64,000 bases of DNA from Pseudomonas sp. GM74 (GTDB lineage: Bacteria; Pseudomonadota; Gammaproteobacteria; Pseudomonadales; Pseudomonadaceae), in contig NZ_AKJG01000047.1 of the NCBI RefSeq assembly GCF_000282455.1, positions 1-64,000 of the forward strand, read 5' to 3'. Positions 1 to 8,034 of the stretch are shown in pieces (positions within the stretch are counted from its first letter, which is position 1; each line of letters starts with the position of its first letter). Both the position numbers and the translations under genes were made by a program. The notes below the pieces were generated by a model. It saw only the letters and a program-made list of their open reading frames with translations, was not told where the DNA came from and searched no databases.

Positions 1-139
1 GTAGCAGCTGCCGAGCCTGCGAGGCTGCGTTCGGCTGCGCAGCAGTCGTAAAACCCTGAGCCCCCGGTCTTCCTGAAGAACCGCGCCGGCTGATCTTACG
101 ACTGCTGCGCAGCCGAACGCAGGCTTCGCCAGCTGCTAC
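1..139. repeat. Inverted repeat pair, REP/BIME-like
   Basis: The two ends form imperfect inverted arms of about 45 bases, beginning GTAGCAGCTG and ending CAGCTGCTAC, and both contain the core TTCGGCTGCGCAGCAGTCGT or its complement. The pair can fold into a long hairpin. It belongs to a different sequence family from the GTGGGAGC-type pairs found elsewhere in the window. From 140 to 379 I see no gene I can support. An 84-codon reading frame at 147-401 overlaps the next gene out of frame and has no family resemblance. Confidence 0.7.
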
Positions 140-379
140 AAAGAGCGTGTTTTGCCTGGGGTTTATTGTGTTTCCGGATATGCGTTGCACGAAATTTTCA
201 CAAAGTGTCCAAGACAATTCGCCCGCGCCAACATTGCGGACAGTAATCAATGGCAATGCTGCCGTTGATCGTGCAACATTTGCGCACCGCGCAATCCCCG
301 GGGCCTGGTACTGGCCAAAAAGAGGGCAAGGCGCAGCTGTATTTTTGAAACTTCAACTTCCAATGGGTCCTAAAACGAC

Positions 380-2473
380 ATGGCAATCCCGGACGCCCTG
401 AATCAGCAGCGAGCTTCTAGTCGCCTGCTGCAACCGACCGTCAAATCGCATCTGGCCTACACGTTGTTGTGTGCCCTGGTCATGATGGTCATGTTCAGCC
501 TGCTGCGCGTCGCGCTGCTGGCTTACAACCGCTCGATGATCCTCGACACACCGGCCTCGACCTTCCTCGAGGCATTCGCCAACGGTCTGCGTTTCGACCT
601 GCGTCTGGTGGTCTATCTCAGCATTCCGCTGCTGCTGGCACTGTTCAGCGCCCGGGCCATGGCGGCACGCGGGCTGTTCCGTCTGTGGCTGACGGTGGTC
701 TCCAGCATTGCGCTGTTCCTGGGCCTGATGGAGATGGACTTCTATCGTGAGTTCCACCAGCGCCTCAACGGCCTGGTCTTCCAGTACGTCAAGGAAGATC
801 CGAAAACCGTGATGAGCATGCTCTGGTACGGTTTCCCGGTGGTCCGTTACCTGCTGGCCTGGGCCGTGGGTACCTGGATCCTGAGCCTGGCATTCAAGGG
901 CGCCGACCGTGCGACCCGTCCTCGTGGCCCGTTCAGTGGCGGCAGCATCGGCACACGCCAGGTTGCGCCGTGGTACGCGCGTATCGCGGTATTCGTGGTG
1001 TGCCTGCTGGTTTGCGTGGTCGCCGCCCGTGGCACCCTGCGCCAGGGCCCGCCGTTGCGTTGGGGTGATGTCTATACCACCGACTCGAATTTCGCCAACC
1101 AGTTGGGCCTCAACGGCACGCTGTCGCTGGTAGCCGCAGCCAAGAGCCGGATGTCCGAAGATCGCGACAATATCTGGAAGGCGACCCTGCCACAGCCACA
1201 AGCCCAGCAAGTGGTGCGTGACATGCTGGTGCTACCGGCCGAGAAACTGGTGGATGCCGACACCGCGGCGGTACGTCGCGATTACACCCCGCCAGCCGAC
1301 AAGACCCTGCCGATCAAGAACGTCGTCGTGATCCTGATGGAAAGCATGGCCGGTCACTCGGTGGGTGCATTGGGTGGGCCGGGCAACATCACGCCGTACC
1401 TCGACAAGCTGTCGAAGGAAGGCTTGCTGTTCGACCGCTTCTTCTCCAACGGCACCCATACCCACCAGGGCATGTTCGCCACCATGGCCTGCTTCCCGAA
1501 CCTGCCGGGTTTCGAATACCTGATGCAGACCCCGGAAGGCAGCCATAAGCTGTCCGGTTTGCCGCAGTTGCTCAGCGCCCGTGACTTTGACGACGTGTAT
1601 GTCTACAACGGCGATTTCGCCTGGGACAACCAGTCGGGTTTCTTCAGCAACCAGGGCATGATCAACTTCATCGGCCGTAACGATTTCGTGAATCCGGTGT
1701 TCTCTGATCCGACCTGGGGCGTGTCCGACCAGGACATGTTCGACCGTGGCCTGGTCGAGCTCAAGGCACGGGAAAACGGCAAGCCGTTCTATGCCTTGCT
1801 GCAAACCCTGTCCAACCACACGCCTTACGCCTTGCCGACGCCATTGCCGGTCGAACGCGTGACCGATCGTGGCAGCCTGAACGAACACCTGACCGCCATG
1901 CGTTACTCGGACTGGGCGTTGGGCCAGTTCTTTGAAAAGGCCCGCAAGGAGCCGTACTTCAAGGAAACCCTGTTTGTCGTCGTCGGTGACCACGGTTTTG
2001 GTAACGAACAGCAGATCACCGAAATGGACCTGGGCCGCTTCAACGTGCCAATGCTGATGATCGCGCCGGGCATCCAGGAAAAATTCGGCCAGCGTGACCA
2101 CACCGTGGGCACTCAGATCGACATCGTGCCGACCATCATGGGCCGCATCGGTGGCGAAGTTCGCCATCAGTGCTGGGGACGCGACCTGCTCAACCTGCCG
2201 CAAGGCGACGCGGGTATTGGTGTGATCAAGCCGTCAGGCAGCGAGCAGACCACGGCCATCCTCACCGCAGACCAGATTCTGGTCCTGCCGAAGGACAAGG
2301 ACATGGCGCCGAAGTTGTATCAGTATGAATTGGGTGCCAACCCTCGCGCCGAAGTCATTGCCGATGCGCCGCGTACCGCGGACTTGAAACTCAAACTCGA
2401 AGCGTTCCTGCAAACAGCGACCAAGAGCCTGCTGGACAACACCGCCGGTGTTGTTGATGGCAAGCCGGACTAA
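380..2473 (+). CDS. LtaS-like membrane phosphoglycerol transferase / sulfatase-fold protein
   Basis: This 697-residue protein has about five N-terminal membrane segments (roughly residues 25-185). A periplasmic alkaline-phosphatase/sulfatase domain follows from about residue 300. Visible metal-site motifs are VVVILMESMAG (about 313-323), the nucleophile region SNGTHTHQGMF (about 356-366) and VVVGDHGFGNE (about 533-543). This is the lipoteichoic acid synthase fold. Gram-negative bacteria lack lipoteichoic acid, so the family knowledge points to phosphoglycerol or phosphoethanolamine transfer to an envelope polymer, perhaps periplasmic glucans as for OpgB; the substrate is inferred. The start is the first ATG before the membrane segments and has only a weak ribosome-binding site. 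It is a single-gene unit closed by a strong terminator at 2489-2519. Confidence 0.85.
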   Translation: MAIPDALNQQRASSRLLQPTVKSHLAYTLLCALVMMVMFSLLRVALLAYNRSMILDTPASTFLEAFANGLRFDLRLVVYLSIPLLLALFSARAMAARGLFRLWLTVVSSIALFLGLMEMDFYREFHQRLNGLVFQYVKEDPKTVMSMLWYGFPVVRYLLAWAVGTWILSLAFKGADRATRPRGPFSGGSIGTRQVAPWYARIAVFVVCLLVCVVAARGTLRQGPPLRWGDVYTTDSNFANQLGLNGTLSLVAAAKSRMSEDRDNIWKATLPQPQAQQVVRDMLVLPAEKLVDADTAAVRRDYTPPADKTLPIKNVVVILMESMAGHSVGALGGPGNITPYLDKLSKEGLLFDRFFSNGTHTHQGMFATMACFPNLPGFEYLMQTPEGSHKLSGLPQLLSARDFDDVYVYNGDFAWDNQSGFFSNQGMINFIGRNDFVNPVFSDPTWGVSDQDMFDRGLVELKARENGKPFYALLQTLSNHTPYALPTPLPVERVTDRGSLNEHLTAMRYSDWALGQFFEKARKEPYFKETLFVVVGDHGFGNEQQITEMDLGRFNVPMLMIAPGIQEKFGQRDHTVGTQIDIVPTIMGRIGGEVRHQCWGRDLLNLPQGDAGIGVIKPSGSEQTTAILTADQILVLPKDKDMAPKLYQYELGANPRAEVIADAPRTADLKLKLEAFLQTATKSLLDNTAGVVDGKPD

Positions 2474-2488
2474 GTTGTGACGCAATAG

Positions 2489-2519
2489 AAAAGAGGCCCC
2501 TCAAGGGCCTCTTTTTTTT
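2489..2519 (+). terminator. Rho-independent terminator
   Basis: The sequence AAAAGAGGCCC, a short CTCAA loop, GGGCCTCTTTT and a run of Ts lies 16 bases after the stop of the LtaS-like gene. It is symmetrical enough to serve also the convergent DUF3309 gene, which stops at 2533. Confidence 0.9.
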
Positions 2520-2532
2520 GCCGGTCGGATAT

Positions 2533-2685
2533 TTATATTCGGCCGAGCAAGAGCAGGATCAACAGCACCACCAATACGACGCCGAGGATTCCAGACGGGC
2601 CGTAACCCCAACTTCTGGAGTGCGGGAAGACCGGTAAACCACCGATCAGTAACAGGATCAGAATAATGATCAGTATTGTGCCCAT
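2533..2685 (-). CDS. DUF3309 family small membrane peptide
   Basis: This 50-residue peptide begins MGTILIIILILLLIGGLPVF and ends in a second hydrophobic stretch (GVVLVVLLILLLLGRI), with a short polar SRSWGYGPSG loop between. That is the pattern of the DUF3309 family, which is common in proteobacteria and of unknown function. The ATG at 2685 is preceded by AAGGA at the right spacing. A longer in-frame start at 2727 lacks a ribosome-binding site and would add a charged N-terminus, so it was not used. It is probably an inner-membrane stress peptide, but no function can be shown. Confidence 0.75.
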   Translation of the reverse strand: MGTILIIILILLLIGGLPVFPHSRSWGYGPSGILGVVLVVLLILLLLGRI

Positions 2686-2970
2686 ATCTATTTCCTTGTC
2701 GAAAATGCAGTGGATTGACCATGCCAATCGAGGTCAGCGGGAATGAAGTAAATTCGGGCTGCTTAAAAACTCCGACTCTTGCGCTTGCAGGAAAATTCCA
2801 GGTTTTTTTGAAGTATTTCGGACGGGCTCTTATTTCTTTTGTGGTTGCCTTGGTTGCTACAGGCGCTCTCGCGGTTTGCTCGGGCCATTCAGCAATCTGA
2901 TGGAGCGTGGGTCGGGCAGTTTCCTTCGTTACACTCGATGCATCTTCCGAGAACAACAAGGCTGTCTGCT

Positions 2971-3786
2971 ATGCAAAATCGCATGATGATCACTGGTGCA
3001 GGCTCTGGCCTGGGTCGCGAAATCGCGCTGCGCTGGGCGCGTGAAGGCTGGCAACTGGCCTTGTCGGACGTCAGCGAGCCTGGCTTGCAGGAAACCTTGA
3101 AGCTGGTCCGCGAAGCGGGTGGCGACGGTTTTATCCAGCGCTGCGACGTACGCGATTACAGCCAGTTGACGGCGTTCGCCCAGGCTTGCGAGGTCAAGCT
3201 CGGTGGCATCGATGTCATCGTCAATAACGCGGGTGTAGCGTCTGGCGGGTTCTTCAGTGAATTGTCCCTGGAAGACTGGGACTGGCAGATCGCGATCAAC
3301 CTGATGGGCGTGGTCAAGGGCTGCAAGGCGTTCCTGCCACTGCTGGAAAAAAGCAAAGGCAAGATCATCAACATCGCGTCCATGGCCGCGCTGATGCAAG
3401 GCCCGGCGATGAGCAACTACAACGTGGCCAAGGCGGGCGTGGTGGCGTTGTCCGAAAGCCTGCTGATCGAGCTGGCGCATCAGGAAGTCGGCGTGCATGT
3501 GGTGTGCCCGTCGTTCTTCCAGACCAACCTGCTGGACTCCTTCCGTGGTCCGACCCCGGCCATGAAAGCCCAGGTTGGCAAGTTGCTGGAAAGCTCGCCG
3601 ATCAGCGCTGCCGACATTGCCGATTACATCTACCGGCAGGTCGCCGCCGGCGAGTTCATGATCCTGCCCCACGAACAGGGACGCATGGCCTGGGCGATCA
3701 AGCAGAAGAACCCGCAATTGCTCTACAACGAAATGACCGCCATGGCCGACAAAATGCGCGCCAAGGCCAGGCAATCCGCAAGCTGA
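2971..3786 (+). CDS. Short-chain dehydrogenase/reductase (SDR)
   Basis: This 271-residue classical SDR has the NAD(P)-binding motif TGAGSGLG at residues 8-15, a NNAG motif near 86 and the catalytic Tyr150-Lys154 pair in SNYNVAKAG. Length and motifs are those of a complete soluble oxidoreductase. The substrate cannot be read from the sequence. The start chosen is the ATG just before the cofactor motif. An in-frame start 44 codons upstream (2839) would put a non-homologous tail in front and was rejected. It is followed after 64 bases by the ynfA-like gene on the same strand. Confidence 0.85.
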   Translation: MQNRMMITGAGSGLGREIALRWAREGWQLALSDVSEPGLQETLKLVREAGGDGFIQRCDVRDYSQLTAFAQACEVKLGGIDVIVNNAGVASGGFFSELSLEDWDWQIAINLMGVVKGCKAFLPLLEKSKGKIINIASMAALMQGPAMSNYNVAKAGVVALSESLLIELAHQEVGVHVVCPSFFQTNLLDSFRGPTPAMKAQVGKLLESSPISAADIADYIYRQVAAGEFMILPHEQGRMAWAIKQKNPQLLYNEMTAMADKMRAKARQSAS

Positions 3787-3850
3787 TCTTGCCCGCAGGC
3801 GACGCTGTGGTTAGGGTGGCCGCCATCGGCCATCCTCGCGAGACGCTTGC

Positions 3851-4183
3851 ATGCTCAATTACCTGTGGTTTTTTCTCGCCGCGCTGTTCGAAATTGCCGG
3901 TTGCTTTGCCTTCTGGATGTGGCTGCGCCAGGGTAAAAGCATGTGGTGGGTGGTGCCGGCGCTCCTGAGCCTGACCCTGTTCGCCCTGCTGCTGACCCGG
4001 ATCGAAGCCACCTACGCCGGCCGCGCCTACGCCGCTTACGGTGGCATCTACATCATTGCCTCAATCGGCTGGTTGGCCGTGGTCGAGCGGATTCGTCCGC
4101 TGGGTTCGGACTGGCTCGGCGTGGCGCTGTGTGTGATCGGCGCGAGCATCATCCTGTTCGGGCCGCGATTCTCCGCGTCCTGA
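3851..4183 (+). CDS. YnfA/UPF0060 family membrane protein
   Basis: This 110-residue protein has four closely packed hydrophobic helices. It carries the family-typical stretches [18 protein letters not shown] near the N-terminus and [10 protein letters not shown] in the middle. YnfA proteins resemble small-multidrug-resistance transporters, and some enterobacterial members export dyes or drugs. Whether this one does is unknown. The length equals the usual family length (about 108-110), so the gene is complete. Confidence 0.9.
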   Translation: MLNYLWFFLAALFEIAGCFAFWMWLRQGKSMWWVVPALLSLTLFALLLTRIEATYAGRAYAAYGGIYIIASIGWLAVVERIRPLGSDWLGVALCVIGASIILFGPRFSAS

Positions 4184-4301
4184 CAGATTGGTCCTACAAT
4201 CAGCCGGTCTGTCAGACCTTTCTGTAAGTGTGGTGCGTCATGGCTGTCAGTCCGGTCTGGATTGCTGTCGGAGCATTGTAGGCGTACGGCGGGCCGGGCA
4301 T

Positions 4302-4328
4302 CTTCAAGGGCCAGAAACCCCTGAAGGA
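4302..4328 (+). promoter_or_regulatory. Hairpin over the rsmI ribosome-binding site, with a CsrA-type ANGGA motif
   Basis: CTTCAAGGG at 4302-4310 can pair with CCCCTGAAG at about 4318-4326, with a short CCAGAAA loop between. The right arm runs straight into AAGGA (4324-4328), the ribosome-binding site of rsmI (start 4337). AAGGA also fits the ANGGA core bound by CsrA/RsmA proteins. Auto- or cross-regulation is an inference from this arrangement. Confidence 0.4.
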
Positions 4329-4336
4329 CACTCCTC

Positions 4337-4522
4337 ATGCTCGTACTCACTCGCGTTGTGGGCGAAACCATTTCCATCGGTGACAACATTACCGTGCGCG
4401 TACTCGCGATCAACGGAAACAACATACGCTTTGGCGTCGAAGCACCGCAGGACGTCAGTGTGTACCGCTGCGAAATCTACCAACGGATCCAGAACAAACT
4501 GGAAAAAACCAAGGCGCGCTGA
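4337..4522 (+). CDS. rsmI: RsmI, CsrA-family RNA-binding translational regulator
   Basis: This 61-residue protein starts [20 protein letters not shown], the CsrA beta-strand core, and keeps the RNA-contact residues Leu4, Arg6 and the Arg of VYRCEIY (about residue 44). CsrA dimers bind ANGGA in mRNA leaders and control translation of secondary-metabolism, motility and biofilm genes. The second basic residue of the usual LTRR/LTRK motif is Val here. That, together with the sequence and location, fits the third Pseudomonas paralogue RsmI rather than RsmA or RsmE. It converges with the YheU-family gene with only five bases between the two stops. The two GGDEF proteins in the window belong to a class of processes this regulator often controls. 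Confidence 0.88.
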   Translation: MLVLTRVVGETISIGDNITVRVLAINGNNIRFGVEAPQDVSVYRCEIYQRIQNKLEKTKAR

Positions 4523-4527
4523 AGGCT

Positions 4528-4755
4528 TCAGTCAAACAGGTGCTTGGGCACGTCGTGCTTGAGCATCAGTTGGCATTGCTCGCTTTCCGGGTCGAAGACA
4601 ATCAGTGCCTGGCCCTTGGTCAGCGCCTGGCGCACGCGCAGTACGCGGGTTTCCAGGGGGGTGTCGTCACCATTGTCCGTGCCGTCGCGGGTCACGAAAT
4701 CCTCGATCAGGCGGGTGAGGGTGTCGACTTCAAGTTGGTCGTGGGGGATCAGCAT
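4528..4755 (-). CDS. YheU/UPF0270 family protein
   Basis: This 75-residue cytoplasmic protein begins MLIPHDQLEVDTLTRLIEDF and contains VTRDGTD, the diagnostic start of the YheU family, whose function is unknown. The ATG at 4755 has GAGGTG six bases upstream. A GTG two codons further upstream overlaps that ribosome-binding site and is less likely. It is complete at the usual family length and convergent with rsmI. Confidence 0.85.
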   Translation of the reverse strand: MLIPHDQLEVDTLTRLIEDFVTRDGTDNGDDTPLETRVLRVRQALTKGQALIVFDPESEQCQLMLKHDVPKHLFD

Positions 4756-4840
4756 AGGCACCTCGGTTGGATCAATGGCGCGATGCTACGGCGTATGGCC
4801 GGTATCGGCTAGCCTGGGATTTGATGTTGTCTGCACTGAC

Positions 4841-4940
4841 GCCATCGCGAGCAAGCTCGCTCCCACAGGGTTCAGCGGCGAACCGAAGATTTGTGTTCAC
4901 CACTGATCAACTGTGGGAGCGAGCTTGCTCGCGATAGCGG
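4841..4940. repeat. REP inverted pair (REPIN)
   Basis: ATCGCGAGCAAGCTCGCTCC near 4844 and its reverse complement near 4916 flank a spacer of about 40 bases. It sits upstream of the YheU gene and downstream of the peptidase gene. Confidence 0.85.
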
Positions 4941-4965
4941 TTTACCCGGCGATGAAGATCCTGGA

Positions 4966-6156
4966 TCAGTTCTCCGACCGCTGCCCCACCAGGCTGTCCA
5001 CCGACGGCACCCGCGTATCGCTTTCCATCTGTGTGTCATGTTCGAGCTGATGGCTGAAGCGGTCCAGTGAGCCCTTGGCCGGCTGTGCATCGCTGGCAAA
5101 CACGGGTGGGCTGAGGATGTACGCACCGAGCAGGCGGCTGAGGGCGGCGAGGCTGTCGATGTGGGTGCGCTCGTAACCATGGGTGGCGTCGCAGCCGAAG
5201 GCGAGCAGGGCGGTGCGAATGTCGTGGCCGGCGGTCACCGCCGAATGGGCGTCGCTGAAGTAGTAGCGAAACAGGTCCCGGCGTGCCGGCAACTCGTTGT
5301 CGCCGGCCAGGCGCAGGAGGTGGCGCGACAGGTGATAGTCATAGGGCCCGCCAGAATCCTGCATCGCGATGCTCACCGCGTGCTCGCTGGAGTGTTGGCC
5401 TGGCGCGACTGGTGCGATGTCGATGCCGACGAACTCACTGACGTCCCAGGGCAACGCCGCCGCGGCACCGCTGCCGGTTTCCTCGGTGATGGTGAACAAC
5501 GGATGGCAGTCGATCATCAGCTCTTGGCCACTGTCGACGATGGCCTTGAGCGCCGCCAGCAGCGCGGCCACCCCAGCCTTGTCGTCGAGGTGACGGGCGC
5601 TGATGTGGCCGCTTTCGGTGAACTCCGGCAATGGGTCGAAGGCGACGAAGTCGCCGACGCTGATGCCCAGCGACTCGCAGTCGGCACGGGTGGCGCAGTA
5701 GGCGTCCAGGCGCAACTCGATGTGATCCCAACTGATCGGCATCTCATCCACGGCGGTATTGAATGCGTGCCCGGAAGCCATCAGCGGCAAGACGCTGCCG
5801 CGGATCACGCCATTGTCGGTAAACAGGCTGACCCGGCTACCCTCGGCAAAGCGGCTGGACCAGCAGCCGACAGGCGCGAGGGTCAGGCGGCCGTTGTCCT
5901 TCACTGCACGCACCGCCGCGCCGATGGTGTCCAGGTGGGCGGAAACGGCGCGGTCGGGGCTGTTTTTCTTGCCCTTGAGCGTGGCGCGGATGGTGCCGCG
6001 ACGGGTCAGCTCGAAGGGAATGCCCAGTTCTTCAAGGCGTTCGGCGACGTAGCGCACGATGGTGTCGGTGAACCCGGTGGGGCTGGGAATGGCGAGCATT
6101 TCCAGCAGGACTTTTTGCAGGTAGACGAGGTCCGGTTCGGGGATTTTACTGGTCAT
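4966..6156 (-). CDS. M42-family metallopeptidase of the NAGGN osmoprotectant operon
   Basis: This 396-residue protein is built like a co-catalytic zinc aminopeptidase. His74-Leu-Asp76, His189-Leu-Asp-Asp192, the glutamates in TEETGSG (225-226), Asp246 and a C-terminal THGYERTH supply the expected metal ligands and general base. It lies downstream of asnO and ngg on the same strand, the arrangement known for N-acetylglutaminylglutamine amide clusters in proteobacteria. Its role there is not settled; turnover of the dipeptide or trimming of precursors is plausible. The start has AGGAG at proper distance. A REPIN separates it from ngg, so part of the operon transcript may be cut or stabilised there. 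The last 50 residues or so are low in recognisable motifs. Confidence 0.85.
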   Translation of the reverse strand: MTSKIPEPDLVYLQKVLLEMLAIPSPTGFTDTIVRYVAERLEELGIPFELTRRGTIRATLKGKKNSPDRAVSAHLDTIGAAVRAVKDNGRLTLAPVGCWSSRFAEGSRVSLFTDNGVIRGSVLPLMASGHAFNTAVDEMPISWDHIELRLDAYCATRADCESLGISVGDFVAFDPLPEFTESGHISARHLDDKAGVAALLAALKAIVDSGQELMIDCHPLFTITEETGSGAAAALPWDVSEFVGIDIAPVAPGQHSSEHAVSIAMQDSGGPYDYHLSRHLLRLAGDNELPARRDLFRYYFSDAHSAVTAGHDIRTALLAFGCDATHGYERTHIDSLAALSRLLGAYILSPPVFASDAQPAKGSLDRFSHQLEHDTQMESDTRVPSVDSLVGQRSEN

Positions 6157-6190
6157 GGAAACTCCTGATGAGTTGAGGCGCCTTTCAGGA

Positions 6191-6262
6191 CGCCTTCGCG
6201 AGCAAGCCCGCTCCCACAGGGAAATGCGATCAAAAGTGGGAGCGGGCTTGCTCGCGAAAGGG
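6191..6262. repeat. REP inverted pair (REPIN)
   Basis: TTCGCGAGCAAGCCCGCTCC and its complement flank a spacer of about 20 bases between ngg and the peptidase gene, inside the minus-strand operon. Confidence 0.85.
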
Positions 6263-6282
6263 CCAGTCCAGACACCACAGAA

Positions 6283-8031
6283 CTAAGGCACCACCGGCTG
6301 ACTGTGCGGAAACAGCAAATCCACAAACCGCTCCGCCGTGGGTTGCGGTTCGTGATTGGCCAGCCCGGCCCGTTCGTTGGCTTCGATAAACACATAGTCC
6401 GGCTGGTCAGCGGCGGACACCATCAGGTCGAGGCCGACCATGGGAATGTCCAGCGCCCGCGCGGCCCGCACGGCGGCGTCCACCAGCGTCGGGTGCAGGA
6501 TCTCCGTGACGTCTTCAAGCACGCCGCCGGTATGAAGATTCGCCGTGCGCCGTACGAACAGGTGCTCACCGGCCGGCAGAATGCTGCTGTAGTCGTATCC
6601 GGCGGCACGCAAGGTGCGTTGGGTTTCCTGGTCCTGCGGGATCTTGCTTTCGCCGCCCGTGGCTGCTTGTCGTCGCCGGCTCTGGGCTTCGATCAATGCA
6701 CCGATGGAGTGCTGGCCGTCGCCCACCACTTCGGCCGGCCGGCGAATGGCGGCGGCGACCACTTCAAAACCGATCACCACAATGCGCAGGTCCAGGCCTT
6801 CGTGGAAACTTTCCAGCAGCACGCGGCTGTCGAAGTGGCGAGCGGCTTCCATGGCTTGCTGCACCTCCTCTATGGTGCGCAAATCCACCGCCACCCCTTG
6901 GCCCTGTTCACCATCGAGTGGCTTGACCACCACGCGCTGGTGTTCATCGAGGAACGCCAGGTTGTCATCGGCGTTACCCGCCAGTTGCTGCGCCGGCAGG
7001 TTCAAGCCGGCTGCCTTGAGCACTTTGTGGGTCAGGCTTTTGTCCTGGCACAGGGTCATGCTGACGGCGCTGGTCAGGTCGCTCAGGGATTCGCGACAGC
7101 GTACCCGGCGCCCGCCATGGCTGAGGGTGAACATCCCGGCGTCGGCGTCATCGACATGCACATCGATGCCGCGACGGTGTGCTTCCTCGACAATGATCCG
7201 CGCGTAAGGGTTGAACGCGGCTTCCGGGCCGGGACCGAGAAACAGCGGCTGATTGATGCCGTTCTTGCGCTTGATGGCGAAGGTCGTCAGGTTGCGAAAA
7301 CCGAGCTTGGCGTAAAGGCTTTTCGCCTGGCGGTTGTCGTGCAGCACCGACAGGTCGAGGCAGGCGAGCCCGCGGCTCATGAAGTGTTCGATCAAATGCC
7401 GCACCAGCACTTCACCGACACCCGGCCGCGCACAATGCGGGTCGACCGCCAGGCACCACAGGCTGCTGCCGTGTTCCGGATCGTTGAAGGCCTTTTCATG
7501 ATTGAGGCCCATGACGCTACCGATGATCGCGCCGCTGTCCTCATCTTCGGCAAGCCAGTACACCGGGCCGCCCAGATGACGCGGCGTCAACAGGGTGGCG
7601 TCGATCGGTAGCATGCCGCGGGCCTGATACAGCTGGTTGATCGCCTGCCAGTCGGCATCGCTTTGCGCGCGTCGAATACGAAAACCACGAAACACCCGTG
7701 TCGCCTGACGGTAGTCGCTGAACCATAGGCGCAAGGTATCGGACGGGTCGAGGAACAGCTGCGTCGGCTCCAGCCCCAGCACTTGCTGGGGCGCGGCGAC
7801 GTACAGGGCAATGTCCCGCTCGCCGGGCTGCTCGTTGAGCAACTCGCCGGCGAGGCTCGCGGCATCGGCAAAGGTGTGGCCGATCAGCAAGCGCCCCCAG
7901 CCGCAATGCACGGCGATCGGCGCCCCGCCGAGTTCACTGCCATCCTCGGCCAGGCGTGCCTGCAAGCGTTCGTAGGAGGGTGACTGGCCGCGCAACAGGC
8001 GTTGGCTGAAAGCCGTGGCGTGAGGTTTCAT
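6283..8031 (-). CDS. ngg: N-acetylglutaminylglutamine synthetase
   Basis: This 582-residue two-domain enzyme carries a GNAT acetyltransferase domain (about residues 110-260, with the acetyl-CoA loop region near GVGEVLVRHL). An ATP-grasp ligase domain follows (about 290-575, with VVKPLDGEQGQGVAV and the late FIEANERAGL metal-binding stretch). It joins acetylation and peptide ligation to make N-acetylglutaminylglutamine in the cytoplasm, the precursor of the osmolyte NAGGN. The ATG lies three bases after the asnO stop, with AAGGA inside the end of asnO, so the two are translationally coupled. Confidence 0.92.
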   Translation of the reverse strand: MKPHATAFSQRLLRGQSPSYERLQARLAEDGSELGGAPIAVHCGWGRLLIGHTFADAASLAGELLNEQPGERDIALYVAAPQQVLGLEPTQLFLDPSDTLRLWFSDYRQATRVFRGFRIRRAQSDADWQAINQLYQARGMLPIDATLLTPRHLGGPVYWLAEDEDSGAIIGSVMGLNHEKAFNDPEHGSSLWCLAVDPHCARPGVGEVLVRHLIEHFMSRGLACLDLSVLHDNRQAKSLYAKLGFRNLTTFAIKRKNGINQPLFLGPGPEAAFNPYARIIVEEAHRRGIDVHVDDADAGMFTLSHGGRRVRCRESLSDLTSAVSMTLCQDKSLTHKVLKAAGLNLPAQQLAGNADDNLAFLDEHQRVVVKPLDGEQGQGVAVDLRTIEEVQQAMEAARHFDSRVLLESFHEGLDLRIVVIGFEVVAAAIRRPAEVVGDGQHSIGALIEAQSRRRQAATGGESKIPQDQETQRTLRAAGYDYSSILPAGEHLFVRRTANLHTGGVLEDVTEILHPTLVDAAVRAARALDIPMVGLDLMVSAADQPDYVFIEANERAGLANHEPQPTAERFVDLLFPHSQPVVP

Positions 8032-8034
8032 CGG

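Noticed and set aside
147..401. 84-codon frame before the LtaS-like gene
   Set aside because: It overlaps the real gene start out of frame and shows no motif.
2721..2900. 59-codon frame with a hydrophobic stretch before the SDR gene
   Set aside because: It has only a weak ribosome-binding site and no family resemblance, and it overlaps the DUF3309 promoter region; it is not distinguishable from chance.
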